Assembly (NCBI RefSeq): GCF_000003855.2
Contig: NW_003101672.1
Span: 1,816,134 to 1,880,133 of the forward strand
Origin: Blastomyces gilchristii SLH14081
Lineage: Eukaryota; Ascomycota; Eurotiomycetes; Onygenales; Ajellomycetaceae
DNA: 64,000 nt
Direction of reading: 5' to 3'
Every line of letters begins with the position of its first letter. Within the stretch, counting starts at the first letter, position 1. The position numbers and the translations under genes are program-made. Below the pieces are notes generated by a model, which made no database searches, was not told where the DNA came from, and was given only the letters and a program-made list of their open reading frames with translations. This document shows positions 10,186 to 22,448 of the stretch, piece by piece.

Positions 10186-11851
10186 GTTTGAGGTTTGCGC
10201 TCACGGAAGTTGGAGAGGGCAGTTGAGGTGGTATGTATGTATGTATGTACAGTACATTAGATGAAAGGCGAGAGTAGTCAAATGAAACATGTTGGGGGTC
10301 CCGGGTTGATCGGCCCTTCTACCAGCAGTGCGCTGGTGGTGAACTGAGCTCTTTTGCCCCAGTAGCCTACAAAACATGTACCCCTATCCTCTGTAGAATG
10401 GTGAATGAAGTAAGAAGAAGGGAAGAAAATGATATTTAGTTGATGTGAGTGACCACCAGCAAGCAACACGTGATGGCAGTTAGACTCGAATGTTTTTTTA
10501 CAGGCTGAGCAGCAATGTATGATAGAGGAGTGAAATTTCATCAATTTATTAAAAAAAATAACAATGGATAAATCACAATAGCATGAGGCTAGAATGTACA
10601 TGCACTTTCATCAATCATTCATGCAATGTATCCACACTCATTCATACAAAGCATCACTATATATATAAAGTGTGGAACCTGAAGTTATGCGTCATAGAAA
10701 ATTACCAATGAAAAGAGAAAGAAGAAGAAGAGGGAACAGGCACGTTTCACGTACATGTACTCCGTACGTGTATAGTGCTGCATATTTTAGAAGAGGAAAA
10801 CCGGGCAAATAGGGAGAAACTGAAAGAAGCAACGATCGATTCCCCCCCCCCCAAAAAGAAGAAAAGAAAAAAGAAAAAAGCCCTTCTATTTATCACCCCT
10901 TTAGGAGCTTGCGCATCTGAATGCAAAAAAGTGAGATATGATCGAGGAAAAGCCATGTATATGGATTTTGTATAGAAAAAGGAGGCCCGTACTAACGCCG
11001 GAAAGATGGGAAGCGGAGGAAAGAAAAAGAAGAAAGAGGAGCTATTATGAGACATGATGCAAGTGGAAATGGACATTGAAATAGAAATGAACGAAACTTT
11101 TTCTTTTCTTTTCCCCCCACAGCCCAGATACATACGTGCAAAACATCGCTGTTATTATGGATGGTTCGCTTGTTTGGTTTTTTTTCTTTTTCTTTTTCTT
11201 TTTTTTTTTTCCCTCTCGCAGGAGCATGTATGGAGTAGCAAACTTGTCTGTTATGCGGCCCGCGGGGTTTAGAAATTGTGTCGGTGTGAGGGAAAGGAGG
11301 GGGGTAAAGGGGGAGAAACAGAAAGAATAATGCCGGTTTTATGTATCTGGGAGAAAGAAAAGAATGTGCATGAACATGAGTATGAGCATGGGCAAATGGT
11401 AAAAAAAAGAAAAAGAATAAATAAATAAATGGAGGTCCCAAAAGCCGTAATTCTAGTTTACTTGGTTTGAAGCCTGGCCGCTTGATCTTTGTCGCATCTG
11501 TTCTCCCAATAAATCAACAGAGCGCAGCGGACGGGGTTTAGATAGTTAGAAAGGAAGGAAGAAAAAGAGACGAAAGGAAAAGTAAGGGACAACAAAATAT
11601 GAAATGATAAGTTACACCAACCCACGACAAACCCCCCTTCGATACGAAGAGAAACTTTTCCAGCCCAAAGAATACCCTCTTCTCCCTAATATCATTTCAT
11701 TTCAGGCCATTAGGTAAGGAAAATTGAGTTCATTCATTGTAACCATTGAAGAAAAACGACTCCCGTTTGCCCCGGTCCGGCCGCCGCCAACCAAGCCATC
11801 CATCCATCAAATAAAAGCGAGAATGTGTATCCGACATAGTGCCTAGTTCTG
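10186..11851. other. long gene-free stretch, low-complexity
   Basis: Probably the 3' UTR and downstream region of the ubiquitin protease plus the upstream region of the SIMPL gene. It holds (TATG)n near 10233, TACTCCGTA at 10758-10766, poly-C/poly-A near 10842, a T-rich tract at 11168-11210 and (AAAT)n near 11415. Open frames here are Phe-, Lys- or Arg-rich translations of purine or pyrimidine tracts and are not credible genes. Confidence 0.5.
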
Positions 11852-12668
11852 TTACGACGCCGTGACCGGCCCGTCTTCATCGGGCACCCGCAGCTCGACA
11901 ACAGGCATGGAATCATCGTCATCATCTAGATCCGGCGGCTGCGTGATATTCTGCACGGCCGCCGTGGACGATGACATGTCTGCATCGTCAAATATCATGC
12001 CGTCCTGATCCTCAGAATCTTTCAGCATCGCTAGGCGGGATTCAGAGTCGCTGATGTCGCCACCACCGACGGCCTTGTTGCTCGCGTCATCGTCGAGGTC
12101 GTCATCGCCATCGCCGTCGGAGAAGGAGTTGGCGGGCGCGGGTATGAAACTTGGCCCCCTGCCATATGGCGGTGCGGCTCGGTCAAACGACCAGATGGGG
12201 TGGCTGGAGAAATTCAAATCGGAGCCAAAGCTGGGGTCAAATCCTTCGTCCTCTAGATCCATGCCTTCCAAGTGGTTATGGTGGTTGAACTCAGAGTACT
12301 CTGGTGGGCTGTCGTCATCCCTCGCCTGGATTCCGCCCCGCAAACCACCATCTCCCGACTGGTGAATTGCTCCGGCTCCGGTTAATGCGCTCGACGACCC
12401 ATTGCGGGAGGAGCCGCCGAGGCGCAGGCCTTCCCCCGAAGGGGAAAGTACGCAGGAGTCGGTCTGTGAATCAGAGTCGGCAAACTCCCGATTTTTCGCT
12501 GTTTCGGTGACGGTTGCTAGGTAATCTCCGCCTAAAGGGACATCGGATCGACGACGATAGAATAGAAGATATGCGGCTGAGGTAACTACGGAGGCAGGGT
12601 TGTTCTTCTTTGTAACGTGAGAGTCTTCGACAGCGTTAGCAGGTTCCCCAAAAGCAATAATAATTTGG

Positions 12669-12720
<52 letters not shown>

Positions 12721-15700
12721 CCGAAGTATTCCTTACCATTGTATTCGTACCAAGTATCGTTAATAAAGTTCTTCGCATATGCCGTGTAATGCCCCCCACC
12801 AAGGCCACCGTAATGGTTATCAACTGCAATCAAATCATATATCAGGCTTTTCCCTTCTTCAGGCATCTGAACCCGGCCAGTCATGTCGAGCTCGAGCGGG
12901 AAATCGACAAGCGCGTCAATCTTATCTCGGAACCCTCTATTGGCGCTGAAGCGTTTAAGATGCATCACAAGAATATCTGGGCATTTCCACAACTCGAATT
13001 TCTTCGACGCGCGCCTGTGCTCCTTGCAGCGAGGACAATACCAAGCGTCGTTTTCGGAGAGGATCTCCTCTTTACCAAACTCATCCAGGCACTCGTCAAG
13101 ACTGATTCCGCACTTTTTCCGCGTCTGGCGCAGTTTACGTCTCTGTTCAAGCTCAGGATCTGGCAGAGCATCGATACTCAGCCACGTCGCTGAGCCTCGT
13201 AGTGCGTCATCCTCAAGCGGATCGCCGGCAAAGAGGCCATCATATGCGTTTTCATTCCAATCAAGAACAATGCCCTCTCCAGCACGAATCAGCGGGATAG
13301 CGCCGGGAGGCCCATTTTTGGACGGCGCAGACTTGAGTTTTCGGCGTCCAGCGCCGTGAAGAATCGTGGAGGGACTTGAATATGAATCTGAGCTACTTTC
13401 CGTACCACTGTCATCCTTGGTTTTCTGAGAGCTAGAGTCATCAGAATCATTATCATTGGCGCCCCTTGAACGAGCGATATCTACTCTACGAGCGGGGGCG
13501 TTAAGTTCGTCTTCGCTGCTAACAGGACTAGTTCCACGGCATGCAGGGAACTTTTTCTTCGCAGAGGTTCGCTTGGCTTGTTTTCTCGGCAGTCTAGAGG
13601 CCATTGAGGTAAACTCTTTTATCTCATCTACAGTAGACCAGCCAGTAGGCACGGCGTCGGTTGATCGCATAATCTTCATTTCGAATAGGTTGCGAAGCAT
13701 GGGCGGTATGAAACTCCTAGGTCGAAGGACTTTTGGAATCGAGGTAGTATCACCTCTGACACTCGATTTGGCTTGGGTGGATGAATCGGAGCTGTCTCGC
13801 ATGGATACATCAACGAGACCATCCTCACCGTCGATTGAGGAAACCTTGATCTTGGGGTCGGAGGAGTCAAAGTCGTCGTCATTGGTCACAACGGTATCAG
13901 AATCCTCAGCAGCACTGGAGTTCATTACAACATCCCCTTCATCCTCACGAAGGATGTCTCGCGTCGTCAAGTTGGCCACATTCCGCAGAACCTTGCGAAG
14001 AATGCTATCATAATCATATGCCTCTTCACGCGTAACGATAGTATATGAAGGAGCACCGAAGAGTTGCCGTGTGACCCTAGCGCCCTGCTGTTTGACGACG
14101 CGGTTGAAGACTGGGATGATCATTCGATCGCACCCGGGCGACTCGAACGCCGGAATTTCCTGGTCGGATGTATTGCTGTGGGAGAAAGCGAGGCTCGAGT
14201 AGGCGGAGCGTCGGGGGGGCTTATCTGGGTCGTAGCTGGTAGGCACGGATTCTACCTCGAAGATGCCGATGTCATCTGAGGCAGTGATTTGGCATTCGGC
14301 AAGGCTCGAAGTATTCTCGAACATTTTGTAGAACTTGTGCTTGTATATTTCAGCCATCACAAGCCTATTGGTATCGACACCTACTCTTCTCCCCACATAT
14401 TCCTTCAACGCCTTGACGCTGGCATTTTTGTCGATGTCAACATCCACCCGGACGGGGCGAGAATGAAGCGGGAAGAAAAATATCTCTTTGCTCCAAAGGT
14501 TCTCAATCGGGAGTTGCAGGGTGAGGTTACTGAATGGATCGAAAATGATGCTAACTTTGTCGCACACAGGACAGACCACAGTAGACTTGTACATTCCAGC
14601 GAAAAGATCAGTAATTACTGAATCATTCCGTGCTTTGTAAATTTCCCAGCATTTGTTAGCAAACTCCTGTAGAGCAGCGCTGTTGCTAACCATGTCGTCC
14701 GTAGAGTCTGGCTTCTCAATATATGGTTTCTTTTGGATCCTGTTTAAATCCTCCTGTAAACCATCCAGCAGGAAGAGCACAAACTCCTGAGAATCTTGTT
14801 GCCCATAGCCGGAGAACGAAGGGCCATATCGGCCAATCGTCTGTTTAAATTGGCGAGGAGCAAAGGACGAAGTGCCATTCTCATCAAACAGTTGATGAAG
14901 CAGGTTTGCATAGGCTTTGGCCACATTCCCATCGTGAGAAAGTGGATTGCCCGGGTTGAGATCTTTCCTGTACTCATCGTCTGTAATATTGAAAACGAGA
15001 ATTGTCAGAACACAAGATCAGCCACGACAGGGCTTTTTGGAAAGTAATCAATACTTACCAAGGAAATAGTGTGTTAGCTCCTCTACACTCCGAACGCACT
15101 GCAACGCAGAGTTCATATAGCAACTATTTCCAAGGTTACTCAAGCCGGTAACGCCACGGGGCCGACCGTCTTTCTGCTGTCGTCCCCTGGCAACAGCTCC
15201 AATCGCCGGCGATGCTCGGCCGCTGGCAGTGGGGATTTTGCCCTTGGCCTTGTTCTGTGGCCCGACCCTAGCTGCAGTAACCGCAAGTCGATTTGAATAT
15301 TTACCGGCGCAATCGGAAATCCACTCTCCGCCTCCGGGCCCACCGATTTGTTCCTCGAGCACAATGACGTCGTCCCCCCCCAATCCCGCAAGGTGCAAGG
15401 TGAGGCTGCCGTTATACTTCGGATTGGACGTTTGGTCTTTCATTTCTAGCAATTCTCGCTGGGATCCCTCTACAAGAGCAACAAACTTATTCACGTCCAA
15501 CACAAGACTGTTGCCCGCACTCGCCGTCAGTGTAGCGCCAGGGGCCGGAGACGCGCTTCTCGAGGCCGCTGGGGTAATGATACCGGAGGTTGCAGTGCTA
15601 GTCAGGCCCTCGAGGATTCTCCAAACGCGAACCTTCGTGGACATATCAATAGTTGCCAGGGTCTTCACATTCCGCAGCCACTGCTGGAATGGTGTATGTC

Positions 15701-17238
15701 TGCTAGCCAAGGCCTTTATAGGAGCGCGAGCCTTTTCTTGGGCAAGCTGCGTAGATGTCTGTGAAGGGTTGGGCAGCTTCAGGATGGTAAAAATTGGGGG
15801 GTTAAGTTCATATTGGACATGTTCCACGGAGCCGGCGGTTGTGTTGTGGGCGTATCGAACAATCGCAGGGGACTCTCGCGAAAGACCGTACCATTTCATG
15901 ATTAATTCCCATGCATCTTCGGGAAGCACTTCAAAGTCTTCTCCCATCTGCAAGCCAGGTCGTAAGGGGACAAACTGCTCACCAGCCTCGTCCGTGTACG
16001 TAATTGACGGGTCTGTGACCAGAACCAGGTCTGAGTTGTCAACAGGGCCAATCTCACCCTCCGACGCGGTCTTATCAACTTTCTCTCGCTGCAGGTCACC
16101 TCCATTTGAGCTTCTCGAAAGGACACGTCCAAGCCAGTTCGCAGAAACCACATATCCCTTCTGCTGATCCTTTAGCGGCTGCATCAACATTCTGGTGACA
16201 GCGGCGACTTGCTCGTCAATTGGGGGGCGATCGTGGTTGGCATGAGGGGAAGCCTGGGATTTAGCGTCCTCCCGAGTGGATGAAGTATACGTCGACATAC
16301 TCGATGGCGTGGGATAGACACTGTCCGAAGCTAAGCTATTGGTGTCCTCTGCGGGGGAACATTTAGCGCTTCCATGCTTCGCGTCTGCCGCCGAATTATT
16401 ATTATTATTATTGCTAGTTGTTGTTGTAGGAGTAGTATCTTCCTGGCCAACCATATCCACAGAGACAGCTCTACGTTGTCTCGTTGGTCGCTCTGCTTGT
16501 TTTTTGGCGTTCGACGACGCATCCTTATTCTGATCCTCACTGCCACCGAATGAATCGGAGCCCATCTCGACATCCTGAGGTTGGCGGTCATCCTCGCCCA
16601 TTTCTGCCGCTGGCCGCTTCACGGCAGGCGTGGAGTGAAATTCCTGTCTGTCATTTTCAGAGCCATCATCTGGTAAAGGAGCAGACGAGCCCTGCACGCC
16701 TTCCGACGCCGACATACCTACAGGGGCTTGGCCGTGGCGATTAGAGATAGATTCAGCGTAAGGAGTGCTCCGGGAACTCGCAGCGGTATCTGAGGAACCT
16801 GGAGTAGCGGATCGAAGGTTCTGTTTGCGGGAAGACGGCTTCTTTCGACGACGGGCTGGGGGTTGTTTAGGGTTGGCGGAACTATGTCCAGGACCAGATG
16901 AAGATGGGGCGGGGTCGTTCTTGTTGCTAACTGAGTGTGGAGGAGTGGGCCCAGGACCAGTTTTCTGAGAATTTCTCCAGACGGGTGTAGGAGCGTGAAT
17001 AGGAGACGCAGCAGTGGCACTAGCAGTTGAAGTGCTGGTCGTGGGCAGGGCAGAATCACGAAGACGACTGCTGGCACGTCTCCTCCGCCTCGAGGCGGAT
17101 CTTGAGGCAGATGACGGATTATCCTTTTGGAGAGAAGGAGAGGCAGGGCGCCCACGGGCTCCAACTTTTCGCTCTGTAACCTTACGTCTCTTTGAAGAAG
17201 ACGTGGTGAAAGTGAGCTGACCACGGGCTGTGGCAGCT
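11852..17238 (-). CDS. ubp12: ubiquitin carboxyl-terminal hydrolase, Ubp12/USP4-15 type (DUSP + USP)
   Basis: Cysteine protease that removes ubiquitin. Solved exons: 16715-15059, intron 15058-14981 (GTAAGT...TTACAG), 14980-12737, intron 12736-12625 (GTAAGG...TGCTAAC...GAAG), 12624-11852; 4674 nt, 1557 aa, in frame throughout. Order of parts: disordered acidic/Ser N-terminus; DUSP domain at about residues 165-310; Cys box GLSNLGNSCYMNSALQC at about residue 530; QDSQEF; two Cys pairs in CPVC and CPRC (zinc ribbon); long acidic Ser insertions; His box NHYGGLGGGHYTAYA at about residue 1280; VTSAAYLLFYRRR; acidic tail. The frame stays open without any ATG from 16715 up to about 17238, adding about 173 Ser/Arg-rich residues (TSSSKRRKVTERKVGARGRP). 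A CTAATCCAG acceptor follows there, so a short 5' exon is likely. ATG at 17526 (ATG CTT G|GTACGG) is a candidate start, not proven. Confidence 0.88.
12669..12719. repeat. 51-base A homopolymer (poly-T in the intron of the ubiquitin protease)
   Basis: An uninterrupted run of 51 A on the plus strand lies inside the 112-nt second intron, between the GTAAGG donor and the TGCTAAC branch site, so it is a poly-T in the transcript sense. The length is likely to vary between strains and assemblies. Confidence 0.95.
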
Positions 17239-17296
17239 CTGGATTAGTATGGAGGGGAGAGGACAGAGGGAGAAAAAAGAAGAAAGAGGAAAACAA

Positions 17297-17322
17297 AGAA
17301 GAAGAAGAAGAAGAAGAAGAAG
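17297..17322. repeat. (AAG)n microsatellite
   Basis: About eight perfect AAG units. On the minus strand this is the CTT-rich pyrimidine tract just upstream of the inferred splice acceptor of the ubiquitin protease N-terminal exon, so it may serve as an intronic polypyrimidine tract. Confidence 0.8.
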
Positions 17323-17634
17323 AGTAGGATGGAGGGAGATGGAGAGGGAATAATAATAGCGGACACGAGGGAGGAGGATAAAGGGCGAGACTGGTAAGCA
17401 GGCGGCGTGTAATGTACTGTATGAGGTATTGTACGTATATGTATATGTATTATAACTGCCAAAACAGACGAGAGACGGCTGTGGCCGGGCTTGGTTTTAG
17501 CTGCCGCTCTACTCCGTACCAAGCATAGTAAAAGTAGCTTTTTCTCTCAGCCTTGAGTCCTCATGATATACGCTGCGTTGACTGCTTGTTTGCAGGCAGC
17601 CTTGTTCCAATATGGTAACCTAATTTGTTCAAGT

Positions 17635-17669
17635 ACCGTACCGTACCTTACCTTACCTGACCTGACCTG
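17635..17669. repeat. pentamer array ACCGT-ACCTT-ACCTG
   Basis: Seven head-to-tail pentamers: two ACCGT, two ACCTT, three ACCTG. The last two positions change in steps along the array. Confidence 0.8.
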
Positions 17670-18318
17670 CAAGGCTGCGATGTATTTGTCTGTCTTCCGC
17701 GGGCGGCTAAATAATCCCCCCATATACCATCCATACCAATAGATAGCTGAGTTGGTCGCCACAACTTGTTCATGTTTATGGCAAAGATTGACCCAACGCC
17801 AATAAAATTAATAGAGACAATTAAGTTATTGTTATAATATATAGTTTTATTGCTTTTGTTTAATCTCTCTTATATATATCTCTATACAGAGTCTACTCCC
17901 TGTTCTATGTTCTACCTGCTTGTTAGGTTACTCTCTATGTATTGTTGATTAGAAGACAAGAACCATGACATGGTTGTAGATGCCACTGAAAGAAGGAAGG
18001 GATAATAAAGTTACCTAGTCCCGTTCACAAATATAAAATAAATTGAATACTAGATGATGCGCAAAGGAAGCAAAAACACGACATGGAAAAAAATTACGAC
18101 AGCGTTCATATGAAAATTAGATATATTTTAGGTTCATGGGAAAATAATAATAATAGACGTTGTTCTCCTTAGAATGGAAATTAAAAATGGCAACAGCGAA
18201 ATTAAACTATAGCCCTGTGTTAAATAACCATGGCATGCACGTATTGCTTTAAAAACGGGGGGCGGGCGGGATGATCAACTGTGATAGAAGGTAACTGCAA
18301 TTCGACAAGCTACGTAAC

Positions 18319-20661
18319 TCAGTGGATAACAATCTTGTCCACTTCTTCCTTGGCCTCGGTCCATGTCTCGAGGTTCTTCCGCGCCCAGTCCAGATGGCAG
18401 CGGGCGTAGGATACCTATAGAGTGAAGAATTGGAAGTTAGACCGAGAGCCGAGAGTAAGGACATTTTCCCGTGGTGAATAAAAGCAATGGGAATGGGAGA
18501 AGAAACATACCATATACCGTCGTAGATCATCTTCTTTTTCTTTCTGGAACCGTTTGAGATCTTGCAGGACGCCAGCACTGGCATCCTTGACATCTTTCTC
18601 GGATACTTCAAGAGCTTGCTCCAACTAGGAATAACAATAAGAGAGCTGGATTAGCATACTAATTTTCGTCTCGAAGTGATTATAGGGTTTGGAGATGTTA
18701 AAGCAAAACTAACCTGCAACAAGCTCTCTTTTGTTTTCCCGATCTGGTCTCGCCGGGTTCTCTCAGGATCAACATCGACAAATCCATGAACCGCATGGCT
18801 AATTCGCCCGAATATCTTATTCGTCACGAAGTTACCACTGGGGCTCTTACGGTGACCTGGTGAAGGTGATGGGGGTTGCTCGAGTGTCCGCTGAGGCAGA
18901 CCCTGAGATGCAGATGGCTGCGGAGAATCACCACTCCCTGGTGGGAAATCGGAGTCTATCGACGCGGTATCTTCGGCATTCGACCTCGTTGCTTCTGCTG
19001 TTCCCGTCTCCGGTATACTGGGTGCAGATGAATCTGACAATGTCCTTCTTGGCTTTGGGGATCTGGCGTTGCTGCCTGTGCGGTTCAGATACTGCTCAAT
19101 CCTTTTGGCTTCTAGCTCGCTCCGTTCCAAGGAGTCTAGTAATGCCTTTTTCTTGCTGAGCTCGTCCCGAGTTATCTCCTGCTGGATGCGCTTGAGGACG
19201 CGGTAGCGGAGAACATTCCGGACGACGCCAGCAAATTGCGCGCTCTCCCTCATTGGTTCTGCGAATGTTGCACCTAGCGTCGAAGAGAGCTCCTCAGTCT
19301 CAATATATGAAGTATCAGCTGCCTGTCCAATTCGCTCTATCGCTGCGGCAACTGTGACGGAAGGTTCAGAGAGCGAAAATCCATTGTACCGGGCGCCAAG
19401 CTCCATCAGATCCGCGGCAAGCGATGATAGATGCGTCAGTGTTCGCCTGTTTACTTTTTCGATATTTCCTTGCAATAGTAGTTCGAGCTCACGGGTTGAT
19501 GCCTCGAAGTTTACAAAGTATGGGTCGAGCTCTTGTTCACTTAGATTGCGAGATGTTGGCGGGAAACGGCTAAGGAAAGGGGCATTTCCCGGCGCTGATG
19601 ATGCATGGTCTGAAGGAGATGGAGAGGTGGTTGAAGACGACTTCAGCTTCGCGGATGATGAAGGAACTGGAAGCCAGGCATGGGCGGGTTTCGGATTTGC
19701 GGGGTCGAGCGGAGGGGCTTTCAGGCTGTTTTTGGGAATGGAGGAGACAGGATGTGAATGAAGTACTTCGTTCTGTCAGGAAAGTTAGACACTCGGTTTA
19801 CATACACCAGCCAGTGACCTCTCATTGGACGGGTGCAACTAACCCAGCTTGCATTCGGGTCTAGAAACCTCCACCACACTCCGTCCTCTCGGATCTCCTT
19901 CATCCGCCGGCATCTATTCAAAAAGACGGCTAGCATACGTTTTCGCAAGTCGATAATAGAGCTATCTTCTTTAGCCTTAGTAGGTTTCGCCGCATAATCG
20001 GCCATTGTATGCTTCTCAGGTATGGGAGGGATGATGAGGGTAGGATGAAGGCTAATGAGAGTAGCGCGCAAAGAGCTAAATTCAGAGTATCGCCGTCGAA
20101 CTTCCAGATCCTGTACAGTAGGCCGTGTCAGTGAAATCAACAATAACAAAAGGAAAAACATCAAATCCCCGGCTATTTACTTACCCCCGTTCGTATTGTA
20201 TAAACAATGAAGCTGCCTCCACTCTCATGGTTCTTGCCCGCATGAGTGATGAGGATTGGAAGCTCCGGATGCTCGTAGAGGATCTGCTCTATTCGGCTTT
20301 GGTAGACCCCCTTCTTTCGCGGACAGTTTTGATTGTCTTCGGCATGCTCATAGTCCTCCGTCTCGTCTTGGCCCACATCATGGCTGATTGGACTGTCTAA
20401 TCGGGATACATAGTCTGGAAGGGGGGGGTCTAGGGTCGAGGCCGTGGATTGCGGGGTGGAGGGAGCTTCGAAGGCTGGGAGAGTATAGGGTTAGTTGGAA
20501 AATCCACCAGTAAGTAAAAAAATAATAATAATAATAATAATGATGATGTAGGAAAAGAATTTCTCACCGGGGGACGCAGCGCCTTCACGGAAAGGATCAG
20601 TTGCGGCATCAAGATGGCGATCAAAGGACCCATAGGGGTTGTTGTCCTCGTCGTTCCACAT
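18319..20661 (-). CDS. snx41: sorting nexin Snx41 (PX-BAR)
   Basis: Endosomal sorting nexin that binds PI3P and works in membrane recycling with Snx4 and Atg20. Six exons solved: 20661-20568, 20474-20185, 20110-19844, 19772-18714, 18624-18511, 18414-18319. All introns are GT-AG, giving 1920 nt and 639 aa, the usual length. The start MWNDEDNNPYG is typical of fungal Snx41. The PX domain spans about residues 98-215: ITHAGKNHESGGSFIVYTIR, then LEVRRRYSEFSSLR (the RRYSEF phosphoinositide-contact motif), IIPPIPEKH, and a closing LNRCRRMKEIRED. A Ser/Pro linker follows. The BAR-like helical region (about 290-430, and the C-terminal exons LEQALEVSEKDVKDASAG and CHLDWARKNLETW) is split by a Ser/Pro-rich insert. 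Intron 1 carries an (AAT)n run. Atg20 is the nearest paralogue, but the N-terminus favours Snx41. Confidence 0.92.
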
Positions 20662-21546
20662 CTTGCCGCAGCAGGCTCAAATATATCTCTAGAGGCTCGG
20701 CCGACGGCGCTGGGAGACCGGAAGCATGAACGGAAGAATTGCAATCGGGAAAAAGACGGAATAGGATATCGACCACAATGTTAAATAGAGTGTGTTAGAC
20801 GTGGTACGAGACTGGAGGCGCGATGTAGGTATGAATGTATGTAGTGATTCTCAGTCAGCTGGCGGCTAAATAACCTGTTGGTTGGTTCGGACGTTGCAGC
20901 TTGAGTGAGGCGCAAGGACTCTCTTCCTTGGCTGCAACAACGTCACTAAATAATCCAACACCAACACCGAATCAAAAGATAAATAAGTTACCAGTTGGAT
21001 ATTTAGTATATAAAGAAACAACGTTTACCTTTTGCATAGCAACCATTTTTGAACTTCTCGACCCTCTTTCTGTTTATCTCGATTTAAAGATAGAGACGGA
21101 GCAATGGATGTTCCACTGCAATATGTGCTCCCCAGGCTGCACAATAAATAAGAAAGAAACTCTCAACTAACGATTTACTCGGACCAAAAGCCCCAGTGGC
21201 AAACTCGATCCCAGCTCGATAAGGTCTAAGGGCATTGATCGATGGCTACTCCAGTTTCACTACGGAGTAAATATCCACGCTTTTTGTGGAACTTATACTG
21301 GAACATCACACACTATGGCAACATGATGACCGTATGGCCTCCAGCAAATTTTCCTAATTGATTTCAGCCTCAAGAGGAACTAAGAACCCCTCGTCAAAAT
21401 TTATCTTCCCTGGGCGGTGAGGACAGATGTTGTTAACCATATCGTCTTCCTCACATAGGACTCTCCCAGCCGTCTACTTTGGCCGGAACCACCATTTCCA
21501 GAGGCTCTTTGTTCTTCGTTCTGTTGGCTATTTCGCTCCCTTTGCA
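20662..21546. other. intergenic, snx41 promoter side
   Basis: No gene is supported. It contains TACGGAGTA at 21261-21269. The plus-strand frame at 20901-21170 lacks family resemblance or splice support. Confidence 0.4.
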
Positions 21547-21840
21547 TTAGGATGGATACTTCTTGGCCATCCACCGGTTCTGGAGGTGTGCTGAATTCGG
21601 TGTTTGAAACTCCGTATCATTGTTGTCAGTTCGAGAGTCTCGACGACTATGATAAAAATGCATGCTCCACGGGCCTGGACATGTATTTTTGGTGAACGAA
21701 AGCAGCACAGCAAGCCAGACTGCCACATATAATATTATGGCTTTGATAATCAACTCATGTCTGCTTCGGATAATTCGCCGGTAGTTCTTTTTTCGGCGGG
21801 GGTTATCAAAGCTCTCAGTGCGGCTGGACGCCTTCTTCAT
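21547..21840 (-). CDS. possible small membrane protein (97 aa)
   Basis: ATG-to-stop frame. The basic N-terminus (MKKASSRTESFDNPRRKKNY) is followed by one hydrophobic segment IIKAIILYVAVWLAVLLSF at residues 31-49 and a polar Asn/Ser tail. The topology would be type II. No family is recognised. It is the first of three consecutive minus-strand genes each with a single membrane segment, which slightly raises its credibility. Confidence 0.35.
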   Translation of the reverse strand: MKKASSRTESFDNPRRKKNYRRIIRSRHELIIKAIILYVAVWLAVLLSFTKNTCPGPWSMHFYHSRRDSRTDNNDTEFQTPNSAHLQNRWMAKKYPS

Positions 21841-22448
21841 TTCCCCTATACCCCTTGAGTTTCAGTTATACAATCCGTTTCTGCTATGAGGTATATCAAG
21901 CTATATACATGCCTATGTTTCTCTATCTATAACAGGCAATTAAGCCCCCCTAGAAACATGGGATCAGCCAGGGGGTAAACTGTTTTATTCCACTTTGGTA
22001 GAGATTGATGATCTGTAGGGACTTGCTGTCCCTACTGAAAAGCAATATATACATACTTACAAGGCGTTTTGTATTTTCCATCTGCCATTGTATTGATGCT
22101 ATCTGTTGAGGCCTAAAGTTTTCTCTGAAGTGGGTATACTTCTATCGAAAGTGATAAGAACTCTGCTCGATTCTTCTGGGAAGTTTAGTCGGATATCTAC
22201 CTGCATAAGGTTTACCGACCCACAGTGCAGTTTCCTACTCAAAGATCAGATATTTTAGGCATCTATTGTACTTTTCGATATTCTATACTACTAACGCTCC
22301 AGGCTAAGAGGAAGAAGAAAAATAAGCAAATAGGTTTGATGTAGAGATAGGAGATGCGGGAGAGATAGGAAAATGCAGGGGTATATACGTATAAAAACAA
22401 GACACAATCCGCTTGCGATAACATTGGGGCTACCCATGCCCTGAATGC
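21841..22448. other. intergenic
   Basis: No coding signal seen. AT-rich, with several TATA-type stretches such as GTATATACGTATAAAA near 22380. Confidence 0.4.

Larger units (their letters stand above)
17239..18318. other. intergenic between ubp12 and snx41
   Basis: Probable 5' leader or intron and promoter of the ubiquitin protease on the left, and AT-rich 3' region of snx41 on the right. It contains a (GAA)n microsatellite, TACTCCGTA at 17510-17518, and a pentamer array at 17635-17669. Confidence 0.5.

Noticed and set aside
10278..11441. Several Phe-, Lys- or Arg-rich open frames on both strands
   Set aside because: They translate purine or pyrimidine tracts, overlap each other in several frames and have no domain or splice support.
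12636..12829. Poly-Phe protein ends in both reading frames of the ubiquitin protease
   Set aside because: The 51-base poly-T is intronic; splicing at 12737/12624 joins the conserved WYEYN and SHVTKKN segments.
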